From: Mesostigma viride
Lineage: Eukaryota; Streptophyta; Mesostigmatophyceae; Mesostigmatales; Mesostigmataceae
Direction of reading: 5' to 3'
NCBI GenBank assembly: GCA_009746045.1
Contig: RPFO01000530.1
Location: 7,501-32,483 of the forward strand
Length of the DNA: 24,983 nucleotides
Positions 9,201 through 18,626 of this stretch are shown here, one piece after another; the stretch's first letter is position 1; every line of letters begins with the position of its first letter. The position numbers and the translations under genes are program-made. The notes beneath the pieces were generated by a model. The model did not search any database and was not told the origin of the DNA. It worked only from the letters and a program-made list of their open reading frames with translations.

Positions 9201-12200
9201 ATGGATGTCAAGGAATAGTAAATGAGGAGGATTCAGGCTCCCATGGTGTCATCATGGCCCGTGTACGTACATGGATGGCATGTATGTAATTAATGAGGAG
9301 GATTCAGGCTCCCATGGTGTCATCATGGCTGGCCTACGTACATGGATGTCAAAGAAAAAGAAATGATGAGGATTCAGGCTCCCATGGTGTCATCATGGCT
9401 GGCCTACGTACATGGATGTCTCATAAAATAAATGATGAGGATTCAGGCTCCCATGGTGTCATCATGGCTTGTCTACCTACATTGTTGGCATGTATGTAAT
9501 TAATGATGAGGATTCAGGCTCCCATGGTGTCTCCATGGCTGGCCTACGTACATGAATGGCATTTATGTAATTAATGATGAGGATTCAGGCTCCCATGGTG
9601 TCATCATGGCCCGTCTACGTACATGGATGGCATTTATGTAATTAATGATGAGGATTCAGGCTCCCATGGTGTCATCATGGCTTGTCTACGTACATGGTTG
9701 GCATTTATGTAATTAATGAGGAGGATTCAGGCTCCCATGGTGTCATCATGGCCCGTCTACTTACATGGATGGCATTTATGTAATTAATGATGAGGATTCA
9801 GGCTCCCATGGGTCATCATGGCTTGTCTACGTACATGGTTGGCATTTATGTAATTAATGAGGAGGATTCAGGCTCCCATGGTGTCTCCATGGCTGGCCTA
9901 CGTACATGGATGTCAAGGAATAGTAAATGATGAGGATTCAGGCTCCCATGGTGTCATCATGGCTTGTCTACCTACATGGTTGGCATTTATGTAACCTGAA
10001 TCCTCTCATTAAGAAAATGAAGAGGATTCAGGCTCCATTGGTGTCATCATGGCTGGCCTACGTACATGGATGTCAAGGAATAGTAAATGATGAGGATTCA
10101 GGCTCCCATGGTGTCATCATGGCGTCTACGTACATGGATGGCATTTATGTAATTAATGATGAGGATTCAGGCTCCCATGGTGTCATCATGGCTGGCCTAC
10201 GTACATGGATGGCAAGGAATAGTAAATGATGAGGATTCAGGCTCCCATGGTGTCATCATGGCTGGCTACGTACATGGATGTCAAGTATGTAATTAATGAT
10301 GAGGATTCAGGCTCCCATGGTGTCATCATGGCTTGTCTACGTACATGGTTGGCATTTATGTAATTAATGAGGAGGATTCAGGCTCCCATGGTGTCATCAT
10401 GGCTTGTCTACGTACATGGATGGCATTTATGTAATTAATGATGAGGATTCAGGCTCCCATGGTGTCATCATGGCTGTCTACGTACATGGATGGCAAGGAA
10501 TAGTAAATGATGAGGATTCAGGCTCCCATGGTGTCATCATGGCTGTCTACGTACATGGATGGCATTTATGTAATTAATGATGAGGATTCAGGCTCCCATG
10601 GTGTCATCATGGCTTGTCTACGTACATGGTTGGCATTTATGTAATTAATGATGAGGATTCAGGCTCCCATGGTGTCTCATGGCTGGCCTACGTACATGGA
10701 TGTCAAGGAATAGTAAATGATGAGGATTCAGGCTCCCATGGTGTCATCATGGCCTGTCTACGTACATGGATGGCATTTATGTAATTAATGATGAGGATTC
10801 AGGCTCCCATGGTGTCATCATGGCTTGTCTACGTACATGGTTGGCATTTATGTAATTAATGAGGAGGATTCAGGCTCCCATGGTGTCATCATGGCTGGTC
10901 TACGTACATGGTTGGCATTTATGTAATTAATGATGAGGATTCAGGCTCCCATGGTGTCATCATGGCTGTCTACGTACATGGATGTCAAGGAATAGTAAAT
11001 GATGAGGATTCAGGCTCCCATGGTGTCATCATGGCCCGTGTACGTACATGGATGGCATGTATGTAATTAATGAGGAGGATTCAGGCTCCCATGGTGTCAT
11101 CATGGCTGGCCTACGTACATGGATGTCAATGTAAAAATGATGAGGATTCAGGCTCCCATGGTGTCATCATGGCTGGCCTACGTACATGGATGTCTCATAA
11201 AATAAATGATGAGGATTCAGGCTCCCATGGTGTCATCATGGCTGTCTACGTACATGTTGGCATGTATGTAATTAATGATGAGGATTCAGGCTCCCATGGT
11301 GTCATCATGGCTGGCCTACGTACATGGATGGCATTTATGTAATTAATGATGAGGATTCAGGCTCCCATGGTGTCATCATGGCCCGTCTACGTACATGGAT
11401 GGCATTTATGTAATTAATGATGAGGATTCAGGCTCCCATGGTGTCATCATGGCTTGTCTACGTACATGGTTGGCATTTATGTAATTAATGATGAGGATTC
11501 AGGCTCCCATGGTGTCATCATGGCCCGTCTACTTACATGGATGGCATTTATGTAATTAATGATGAGGATTCAGGCTCCCATGGGTCATCATGGCTTGTCT
11601 ACGTACATGGTTGGCATTTATGTAATTAATGAGGAGGATTCAGGCTCCCATGGTGTCTCATGGCTGGCCTACGTACATGGATGTCAAGGAATAGTAAATG
11701 ATGAGGATTCAGGCTCCCATGGTGTCATCATGGCCCGTCTACGTACATGGATGGCATTTATGTAATTAATGATGAGGATTCAGGCTCCCATGGGTCATCA
11801 TGGCTTGTCTACGTACATGGTTGGCATTTATGTAATTAATGAGGAGGATTCAGGCTCCCATGGTGTCTCCATGGCTGGCCTACGTACATGGATGTCAAGG
11901 AATAGTAAATGATGAGGATTCAGGCTCCCATGGTGTCATCATGGCCTGTCTACGTACATGGATGGCATGTATGTAATTAATGATGAGGATTCAGGCTCCC
12001 ATGGTGTCATCATGGCTTGTCTACGTACATGGATGGCATGTATGTAATTAATGATGAGGATTCAGGCTCCATTGGTGTCATCATGGCTGGCCTACGTATG
12101 TACATGGATGTCAAAGAAAAAAAAATGATGAGGATTCAGGCTCCCATGGTGTCATCATTGCCCGTGTATGTACATGGTTGCATTTATGTAATTAATGATG

Positions 12201-13149
12201 AGGATTCAGGCTCCATGGTGTCATCATTGCCCGTGTATGTACATGGTTGGCATTTATGTATGTAATTAATGATGAGGATTCAGGCTCCATTGGTGTCATC
12301 ATGGCTGGCCTACGTATGTACATGGATGTCAAAGAAAAAAAAATGATGAGGATTCAGGCTCCCATGGTGTCATCATGGCCCGTCTACGTACATGGATGTC
12401 AAGGAATAGTAAATGATGAGGATTCAGGCTCCCATGGTGTCAGATGTCATGGCCTGTCTACGTACATGGATGGCATGTATGTAATTAATGATGAGAATTC
12501 AGGCTCCATTGGTGTCATCATGGCTGGCCTACGTATGTACATGGATGTCAAAGAAAAAAAAATGATGAGGATTCAGGCTCCCATGGTGTCATCATGGCCC
12601 GTCTACGTACATGGATGTCAAGGAATAGTAAATGATGAGGATTCAGGCTCCCATGGTGTCATCATGGCCTGTCTACGTACATGGATGGCATGTATGTATT
12701 TAATGATGAGGATTCAGGCTCCCATGGTGTCATCATGGCTGGCCTACGTACATGGATGTCTCAGAAAAAAAATGATGAGGATTCAGGCTCCCATGGTGTC
12801 ATCATGGCTGGCCTACGTACATGGATGTCAAAGAAAAAAAATGATGAGGATTCAGGCTCCCGTGGTGTCATTATGGCCCGTCTACGTGTTGTTGGCATGT
12901 ATGAAATTAATGATGAGGATTCAGGCTCCCATAGTGTCATCATGGCTGGCCTACGTACATGGTTGGCATTTATGTAATTAATGATGAGGATTCAGGCTCC
13001 CATGGTGTCATCATTGCCCGTGTATGTACATGGTTGGCATTTATGTAATTAATGATGAGGATTCAGGCTCCATTGGTGTCATCATGGCCCGTCTACGTAC
13101 ATGGACCGTGGCATTTATGTATTTAATGATGAGGATTCAGGCTCCCATG

Positions 13150-13154
13150 GGGTC
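13150..13154 (+). other. left target-site duplication GGGTC
   Basis: GGGTC directly precedes the TGTCAAAT start of the 5' LTR and is repeated at 15920-15924 directly after the 3' LTR. Joining across the element recreates the uninterrupted paralogous sequence at 8051-8075. Confidence 0.95.
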
Positions 13155-13898
13155 TGTCAAATATCTAGCGATGTTTCTCTACTTTTGTCACGCATTATGT
13201 TATCACGCATTATATGCGGGGAAAATTGACGCCGTCAGCTAGGTGTTTATTTACACGACTTGTTGTTGGGTTTGCATCCCTATTAATTGCACCCACAGGT
13301 CGTTGACTAGTTTAATATCATATACAATGTTTGAGTGTACTAAAATCCGAATGATGTTGCTCGGAATACAGCAAGCGTTACCTGTCAGCACCGTTACAGG
13401 TGCCGTAATTTACATCGGCTCTCTCCGGATCAGATCAGGTCCGCAGTTTGTGGTGCCGCCCTGGAGGCGATAGGACTTTGAGCCTATCAGACCACACACA
13501 CAATGTACCATGATGTGGACAATAGATTACAGGCTGCAAAGTCGTTATTATCTAGTGTTCTTTCCGTGGTTGTAGAGACGCTAAGCTGCAGTGCCGTCAG
13601 ATGTAAATCAACGGTGCATAATGCATTAGCCGCCACTACTTTGTGTGCCTAGAGTTGTTTGCTTGCCTAGCCGTGTGTGGCCCCGACCCAGTGTTGGTCG
13701 TGTGACCCTGCCCAGTGTTGGCATTGTCATTTGCCCTGGCCCAGTGTTGGCTATGGTAGACTGCGCCCAGTGTTGGCCGCACCGTGTTTTCCACTCTCAG
13801 TAAACGTATTTTAATACAAGAAGTCTTTTCCATACACTTGTGCAATATCTGGGTCATAACAGGCAAAAGATCTTTCCTCCGAGCCCCGGTTTCTGACA
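13155..13898 (+). repeat. 5' LTR
   Basis: 744 bases, starting TGTCAAATATCTAGCG and ending CCCCGGTTTCTGACA. The short terminal inverted repeat is TGTCA/TGACA. It contains four copies of the 11-mer CCCAGTGTTGG, at 13687, 13711, 13740 and 13766, spaced 24-29 bases in its 3' third. A 76-residue open frame at 13243-13473 is repeated in the other LTR and has no recognisable domain, so I do not call it a gene. Confidence 0.95.
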
Positions 13899-13915
13899 TG
13901 GTATCGAGTAGCGAG
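13899..13915 (+). other. candidate primer-binding site
   Basis: TGGTATCGAGTAGCGAG begins immediately after the LTR. The TGG start complements a tRNA CCA tail, and TGGTATC matches the beginning of the initiator-methionine-type site common in copia elements (TGGTATCAGAGC) before diverging. The exact tRNA primer is not identified. Confidence 0.7.
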
Positions 13916-13917
13916 TG

Positions 13918-14316
13918 ATGCCTATGAACCCATACTTTCCAATTCCCAACGACCGCAACCTGAGATCTGGAATTGAGCTTTTTCAATTTCCCGAAGAATC
14001 TTGCCCAGACTACCTCGCAAGAGCAAATCTGCTTTTTGCCCAAGTTGAAGACATCTTCCCGGGCGTGTTTCCTGAATCTGCCTACTGCCGCTGGCTCCTG
14101 CGTGGCATTCGACAAGAATTTTTCAACTGTGTGTGTTTCAGCGAACTTCCAGACTTTTCAATCAGAAATCTACAGGATCTGCTCGACAACAACGCAGTAT
14201 CTCTGGAGAGATTAAATCACACTTTACTTCACATTACAAATCTCCAACGCAATCAAGAACATGTCGGGAGGTGCGCCAGCTGTGGCACGAGAAGTCAAGG
14301 AGAGCAGCGTTCTTAG
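13918..14316 (+). CDS. extra ORF upstream of and overlapping gag
   Basis: A 132-residue frame starts at the first ATG after the primer-binding site (MPMNPYFPIPNDRN...) and overlaps the gag start by 56 bases in another frame. The stretch from about residue 20 to 95 (FPEESCPDYLARANLLFAQV, then a LLRGIRQEF segment) has the spacing of hydrophobic and arginine positions seen in retrotransposon capsid helices. That resemblance is by eye and weak. A frameshift that split one longer Gag into two ORFs is possible, as is a genuine second product. No stop codon interrupts it. Its tail beyond 14261 is probably a frame shadow of gag. Confidence 0.45.
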   Translation: MPMNPYFPIPNDRNLRSGIELFQFPEESCPDYLARANLLFAQVEDIFPGVFPESAYCRWLLRGIRQEFFNCVCFSELPDFSIRNLQDLLDNNAVSLERLNHTLLHITNLQRNQEHVGRCASCGTRSQGEQRS

Positions 14317-15145
14317 TGCTCTCAAGAATCTCAACTTTGATGGGAGCGACCCCAAGAAATTCACCGGATTCCGAATCAAGGCGGAAGGGCAATTCGACGC
14401 CCTCGGATATTCAGATGTACTAGCTGGAAAGGATCCGATCGTGGTAAAGCAGCAAAAAATTGGTTACGCTGCCCTGATTGCTGGCCTCGACGGCAACGCG
14501 CTACTGCATGCCGCTACGGCCCCCAACAAGTATATGCACGAGGCGTGGACCGTCCTGGTTGACGTCTATGGACGTGACGAAACGACATCCACCCATCAGG
14601 CCGCGACACTTGAGGAACTGCTGTCAGCTGAGCAGATTCCCATGGATTCTGTTCCTGCAAATGTCAATCTCACCGAACGATTGTACCTGCAATATAATAA
14701 ATTAAGCAACAATAAACTCCATGATTCCATCCTGGTGACATCACACCGCCGCAGACTTCCTGCCCAGTATGGCCCCGTCCTGGCGGCGTACAACCTTCCC
14801 CCCGACTTGACGTGGAAAGACTACAAGACCGCCGTCCTGAAAGTGGACGACCATCTGCGTGTGCACCGCGCGGCCCAAGCTGGCAGCTCAGATTCCAGTG
14901 CACCAGTGTATCATACTGCTGCCTGCCCCCACTGTGCGGGTACTATCGACGAATCAGTCTTCCTCACCAAGGGTGGGAAAGTGCTGACCTGCAAGCACTG
15001 CCACCGTACCGGTCACACTGAGGATCGCTGCTGGTCCAAGAAGGCGGAGAACAAGTCCAAGAAACCTGAGGCGCACTTCACCATGGACGGCGAGCCACTG
15101 GCTGACGACGTGGCAGATGTTCCTGCTGGTTTTTTCATTGAGTAG
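14261..15145 (+). CDS. gag: retrotransposon Gag-like protein with CCHC zinc knuckle
   Basis: 294 residues (MSGGAPAVAREVKESSVLSA...). The N-terminal two thirds resemble the copia-type Gag region: the F(T)GF...AEGQFDALGY block near residues 33-50, a helical middle, and PDLTWKDYKTAVLKVDDHLR near 180-205. The C-terminus carries CPHC at 222-225 and a canonical C-x2-C-x4-H-x4-C knuckle at C244, C247, H252 and C257, followed by a lysine-rich tail. The first CPHC plus the knuckle's first CKHC could alternatively form a four-cysteine ribbon. The known Gag role is to form the particle and package element RNA. The stop lies 30 bases before the 3' LTR, leaving no room for pol. The ATG was chosen as the first methionine in frame, and it falls inside the upstream ORF. 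Confidence 0.8.
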   Translation: MSGGAPAVAREVKESSVLSALKNLNFDGSDPKKFTGFRIKAEGQFDALGYSDVLAGKDPIVVKQQKIGYAALIAGLDGNALLHAATAPNKYMHEAWTVLVDVYGRDETTSTHQAATLEELLSAEQIPMDSVPANVNLTERLYLQYNKLSNNKLHDSILVTSHRRRLPAQYGPVLAAYNLPPDLTWKDYKTAVLKVDDHLRVHRAAQAGSSDSSAPVYHTAACPHCAGTIDESVFLTKGGKVLTCKHCHRTGHTEDRCWSKKAENKSKKPEAHFTMDGEPLADDVADVPAGFFIE

Positions 15146-15165
15146 CCGGAATACGTGACATGCAG

Positions 15166-15175
15166 TATGGGGGTG
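15166..15175 (+). other. candidate polypurine tract
   Basis: TATGGGGGTG directly abuts the TGTCAA start of the 3' LTR, the expected position for the plus-strand primer. It is short and interrupted by T, as in many copia-like elements. Confidence 0.55.
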
Positions 15176-15919
15176 TGTCAAATATCTAGCGATGTTTCTC
15201 TACTTTTGTCACGCATTATGTTATCACGCATTATATGCGGGGAAAATTGACGCCGTCAGCTAGGTGTTTATTTACACGACTTGTTGTTGGGTTTGCATCC
15301 CTATTAATTGCACCCACAGGTCGTTGACTAGTTTAATATCATATACAATGTTTGAGTGTACTAAAATCCGAATGATGTTGCTCGGAATACAGCAAGCGTT
15401 ACCTGTCAGCACCGTTACAGGTGCCGTAATTTACATCGGCTCTCTCCGGATCAGATCAGGTCCGCAGTTTGTGGTGCCGCCCTGGAGGCGATAGGACTTT
15501 GAGCCTATCAGACCACACACACAATGTACCATGATGTGGACAATAGATTACAGGCTGCAAAGTCGTTATTATCTAGTGTTCTTTCCGTGGTTGTAGAGAC
15601 GCTAAGCTGCAGTGCCGTCAGATGTAAATCAACGGTGCATAATGCATTAGCCGCCACTACTTTGTGTGCCTAGAGTTGTTTGCTTGCCTAGCCGTGTGTG
15701 GCCCCGACCCAGTGTTGGTCGTGTGACCCTGCCCAGTGTTGGCATTGTCATTTGCCCTGGCCCAGTGTTGGCTATGGTAGACTGCGCCCAGTGTTGGCCG
15801 CACCGTGTTTTCCACTCTCAGTAAACGTATTTTAATACAAGAAGTCTTTTCCATACACTTGTGCAATATCTGGGTCATAACAGGCAAAAGATCTTTCCTC
15901 CGAGCCCCGGTTTCTGACA
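15176..15919 (+). repeat. 3' LTR
   Basis: 744 bases, same length as the 5' LTR, with no difference found on reading through. It carries the same four CCCAGTGTTGG copies and ends TTTCTGACA, followed by the right GGGTC duplication. Confidence 0.95.
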
Positions 15920-15924
15920 GGGTC
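15920..15924 (+). other. right target-site duplication GGGTC
   Basis: Pairs with 13150-13154. The sequence after it, ATTGATGATCATGGCATT, continues the array exactly as at 8063 onward. Confidence 0.95.
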
Positions 15925-16645
15925 ATTGATGATCATGGCATTTATGTATGTAATTAATGATGAGGATTCAGGCTCCATTGGTGTCATCATGGCTGGCCTA
16001 CGTATGTACATGGATGTCAAAGAAAAAAAAATGATGAGGATTCAGGCTCCCATGGTGTCATCATGGCCCGTCTACGTACATGGATGTCAAGGAATAGTAA
16101 ATGATGAGGATTCAGGCTCCCATGGTGTCATCATGGCCTGTCTACGTACATGGATGGCATGTATGTATTTAATGATGAGGATTCAGGCTCCCATGGTGTC
16201 ATCATGGCTGGCCTACGTACATGGATGTCTCAGAAAAAAAATGATGAGGATTCAGGCTCCCATGGTGTCATCATGGCTGGCCTACGTACATGGATGTCAA
16301 AGAAAAAAAAATGATCAGGATTCAGGCTCCCGTGGTGTCATTATGGCCCGTCTACGTGTTGTTGGCATGTATGAAATTAATGATGAGGATTCAGGCTCCC
16401 ACAGTGTCATCATGGCTGGCCTACGTACATGGTTGGCATTTATGTAATTAATGATGAGGATTCAGGCTCCCATGGTGTCATCATTGCCCGTGTATGTACA
16501 TGGTTGGCATTTATGTAATTAATGATGAGGATTCAGGCTCCATTGGTGTCATCATGGCCCGTCTACGTACATGGGTGGCATTTATGTATTTAATGATGAG
16601 GATTCAGGCTCCCATGGGGTCATCATGGCTTGTCTACGTACATGG
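15925..16645 (+). repeat. 70-bp minisatellite, right end of array
   Basis: About ten plus-orientation units. 15925-16375 duplicates 8063-8510, including the variant unit with CGTGTTGTTGGCATGTATGA (also at 7793, 8491, 12885 and, inverted, 3894-3904). From about 16107 outward the units are colinear with the inverted left end of the array, so this is the inner part of the right arm. Confidence 0.93.
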
Positions 16646-16914
16646 AGTCATATTGATTCATGGAACAATGAGATACCATTCTTAATTGAAAATTGTTCTT
16701 GATACTTTCACATGCATGCCCGGAATCGTGAATTTGTGCGGGTTTCCATGATGACAATCCTCATTGAATTCTTGAGCACACAATATTGAGCAATTTAGGG
16801 GCACTTCGGCAATGTTGACCATTTTCATTCATGATAAAATTAACATTTAATGCAATAAATACATATTCCACTCATTTTAATAAACCATGCAAAAACTTTA
16901 CAAGCACGCTCAAG
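16646..16914. repeat. AT-rich spacer of right arm
   Basis: Reverse complement of 3341-3612, lacking its TGAT insertion. No gene. Confidence 0.7.
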
Positions 16915-17416
16915 CTAGGGGTGGGCTGGCATGCACGCGTGGGTGTGGGGGTGGGCTGGCATGCATGCGTGGGTGTGGGGGGGGCTAGCCTGCATGCGTG
17001 GGTGTGTGGGGGGCTGGCATGCATGCGTGGGTGTGTGTGGGGGGCTAGCATGCATGCGTAAGTGTGGGGGGGGCTGGCATGCATGCGTGGGTGTGTATGG
17101 GGGCTGGCATGCATGCGTGGGTGTGTGTGGGGGGCTAGCATGCATGCGTGGGTGTGTGGGGGGGCTGTCATGCATGCGTGGGTGTGGGGGGGGCTGGCAT
17201 GAATGCGTGGGTGTGGGGGGGGCTAGCATGCATGCGTGGGTGTGGGGGTGGGCTAGCATGCATGCGTGGGTGTGAGTGTGGGCTAGCATGCATGCGTGGG
17301 TGTGGGGGGGGCTAGCATGCATGCGTGGGTGTGGGGGCCGGGGCCGGGGCTAGCATGCATGCGTGGGTGTGGGGGTGGGCTAGCATGCATGCGTGGGTGT
17401 GGGGGGGGGCTAGCAC
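16915..17416 (-). repeat. 30-bp minisatellite, right arm (about 17 units)
   Basis: The plus strand here is the G-rich face: units such as GCATGCGTGGGTGTGGGGGT then GGGCTAGCAT. It includes the GGCCGGGGCCGGGGC variant, also present once on the left at about 2629-2640, which fixes the outer register of both arrays. Unit loss or gain therefore occurred internally. Each unit offers three or more runs of three G on one strand. Confidence 0.95.
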
Positions 17417-17630
17417 GCCCCACCCCTCCATCGGCACAGCCAGCCTTGTGAGTCTACCCTTAACAACAAGGCTGGTAGGACGACACGCCTGAGCAGCATA
17501 TGTCATGCCTATCTCAGGCTAATAATGTGTGATTTTGTGCCAACAACCAAGTTGTTCCACCCAACAACACATTATAAACCCTCTTCCAAAATGCCCAACA
17601 AGCCGGACACGTGGAGGACCACACACGCAG

Positions 17631-17639
17631 TATATAAAG
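17631..17639 (+). promoter_or_regulatory. TATA-like box facing outward in right arm
   Basis: TATATAAAG, the mirror of 2337-2345. A second TATAAAG at 17921-17927 sits 21 bases before an ATG at 17949, whose frame here is only 27 codons because of the local sequence replacement. These are candidates only; no initiator or transcript evidence is available. Confidence 0.3.
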
Positions 17640-18082
17640 AGAAAATAAGCTGACTTTTTATCCAGCCAACCTGTGGCTAGCTGCTCTGGTTAGCATGACA
17701 AATGCTAACATTTACTCAGTGGGAAAGGTGAAGAGACCATTGGAACAGCCTACCTGACGCATGTGCCACCAAAGCATTGTGTCCCGCAAAATGCACACTG
17801 CCTCCTTTCTAACAAGCACGAGCCGCTCTCTTTAGGAGACAGGTGCCAGCTCGTCAGTGTCTGGGGAAAATGATGCCGCTGCTTAGGAAGACCGCGTGAA
17901 TTTCCTCGAACACAACTGTCTATAAAGCAAAAGAAATTTCAGAGAAGCATGGAAATAAAAGCATTACACCTTCCCGACAGGTTGCGGGCCACGCGCTGCA
18001 GAAAGCCAGCCACGTCACAGACGATTAACTAGCTAAAAGACACCCAGGAATCCAGCGATGCAGCGCCAGGACCCGCAACTTT

Positions 18083-18511
18083 CTGGCTGCATCTGGCCGG
18101 AAAGAAGGCAAAAAGCTTACGCTCAACGAGGTAAGAAAGCAGGAAAACGCAAGCTTAAGACGTTTAACACAAGAACGTACCATAACGGGCATTTATTCGT
18201 GCCCAGGCGCACAAGAAAGTCCACCCTTTCATGGAGTGGTTGGGCAGTACGCATCGCGCAGGGCTAATGTTATCTTACCGCAAAATGACGGGAAAGGTAA
18301 AGATAGCAGCGGGAATTTTTACGGCTTTAGAAACATCATTAAACTAGCTTTCCTTACGACCATCAAAACTGGCAACAATCGACAATCAACCCGGCAGGCA
18401 TCCAATATACTTTATTCATCCCGACAGAAATTCAGGCCGGACCCCCCCTGCCGATGGCAAAGAAAAAAAGCCCGCGACATTATAGATCGCAACCATCCCG
18501 CCATAAATTAG
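18083..18511 (+). pseudogene. right-arm counterpart of the hypothetical arm ORF, start codon lost
   Basis: The same frame as the left-arm ORF stays open for 142 codons, but CTG replaces the ATG at 18083. The stop falls 18 codons later than on the left, where TGGTAA corresponds to TGGCAA here. Shared blocks include GRKEGKKLTLNEVRKQE, TITGIYSCPGAQE and NVILPQNDGKGKDSSG. Intervening residues differ substantially. No domain is recognised, and no initiation codon in frame precedes it closely, so it is listed as a likely non-coding or decayed copy. Confidence 0.25.
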
Positions 18512-18626
18512 AATCAGTAACTAATTTTCTCCAACAATCGAGCATTTCTGCTTTCCGCGTGCCAGATTTGTCACGTTTCGTCTAAAGGCAGTCGCCATGG
18601 CCCCTACCGCAAGGGGTGCGCGCACC

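Larger units (their letters stand above)
4676..13154 (+). repeat. 70-bp minisatellite, plus-orientation block before the retrotransposon
   Basis: About 120 units of 69-72 bases. The core is nearly invariant: GATGAGGATTCAGGCTCCCA, TGGTGTCATCATGG, then CCCGTC/CTTGTC/CTGGCC/CCTGTC and TACGTACATGG. Linkers fall into a few classes: GATGGCATTTATGTAATTAA, GATGTCAAGGAATAGTAA, GATGTCAAAG plus A-run, GATGTCTCATAAAATAA and GATGTCTCAG plus A-run. Rare variants show segmental duplications (4681-5390 matches 8871-9580; about 6650-8510 matches about 11750-13149 and on past the retrotransposon). Many units carry the nested palindromes CCATGG and GTACGTAC. Open frames of up to 270 residues are by-products of periodicity. 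Confidence 0.95.
13155..15919 (+). mobile_element. Gag-only LTR retrotransposon (TR-GAG-like)
   Basis: A complete-looking 2765-bp element with two 744-bp LTRs (TG...CA ends) and GGGTC target duplications. It has a TGG-starting primer-binding site, a Gag-like ORF, a G-rich polypurine tract and a 1277-bp internal region. There is no protease, integrase, reverse transcriptase or RNase H, so it must depend on enzymes supplied in trans. This matches the terminal-repeat-with-GAG class of non-autonomous elements described in plants. The LTRs read identically by eye, which implies very recent insertion. The Gag domain order and the TGGTATC primer site resemble Ty1/copia relatives, but the superfamily cannot be fixed without pol. 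Confidence 0.9.
1353..18626. mobile_element. giant fold-back element with long inverted arms and minisatellite core
   Basis: The two ends are inverted copies: GGTGCGCGCACCCCTTGCGG at 1353-1372 and its reverse complement at 18607-18626. Inverted identity runs inward to about 4155 on the left and 16107 on the right, with small indels, a changed minisatellite copy number and one swapped array linker. The outermost 10 bases are palindromic, so TGCGCGCA at 1355-1362 and 18617-18624 can be read either as part of the terminal repeat or as an 8-bp target duplication flanking CCCCTTGCGG...CCGCAAGGGG. The architecture of long inverted repeats made partly of internal tandem repeats matches what is known of Foldback/Galileo-type elements in other eukaryotes. 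No transposase is seen inside, so any mobility would need help from elsewhere; superfamily membership is unproven. Confidence 0.72.
16107..18626 (-). repeat. right inverted arm of the fold-back element
   Basis: Mirror image of the left arm with the same order of parts. It is about 280 bases shorter, because its 30-bp minisatellite has about 17 rather than 26 units. Relative to the left, 17980-18370 shows clustered substitutions, including AACGCAAGCTTAAGAC against AGCGCTATCTTAGGAC. Confidence 0.75.

Noticed and set aside
13243-13473. 76-residue ORF in each LTR
   Set aside because: No domain, no supporting features, and it lies in regulatory LTR sequence; its presence twice only reflects LTR identity.
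3613-16645. CRISPR-like array
   Set aside because: Linkers are few recurring classes rather than unique spacers, the repeat core is too long, and the context is eukaryotic.
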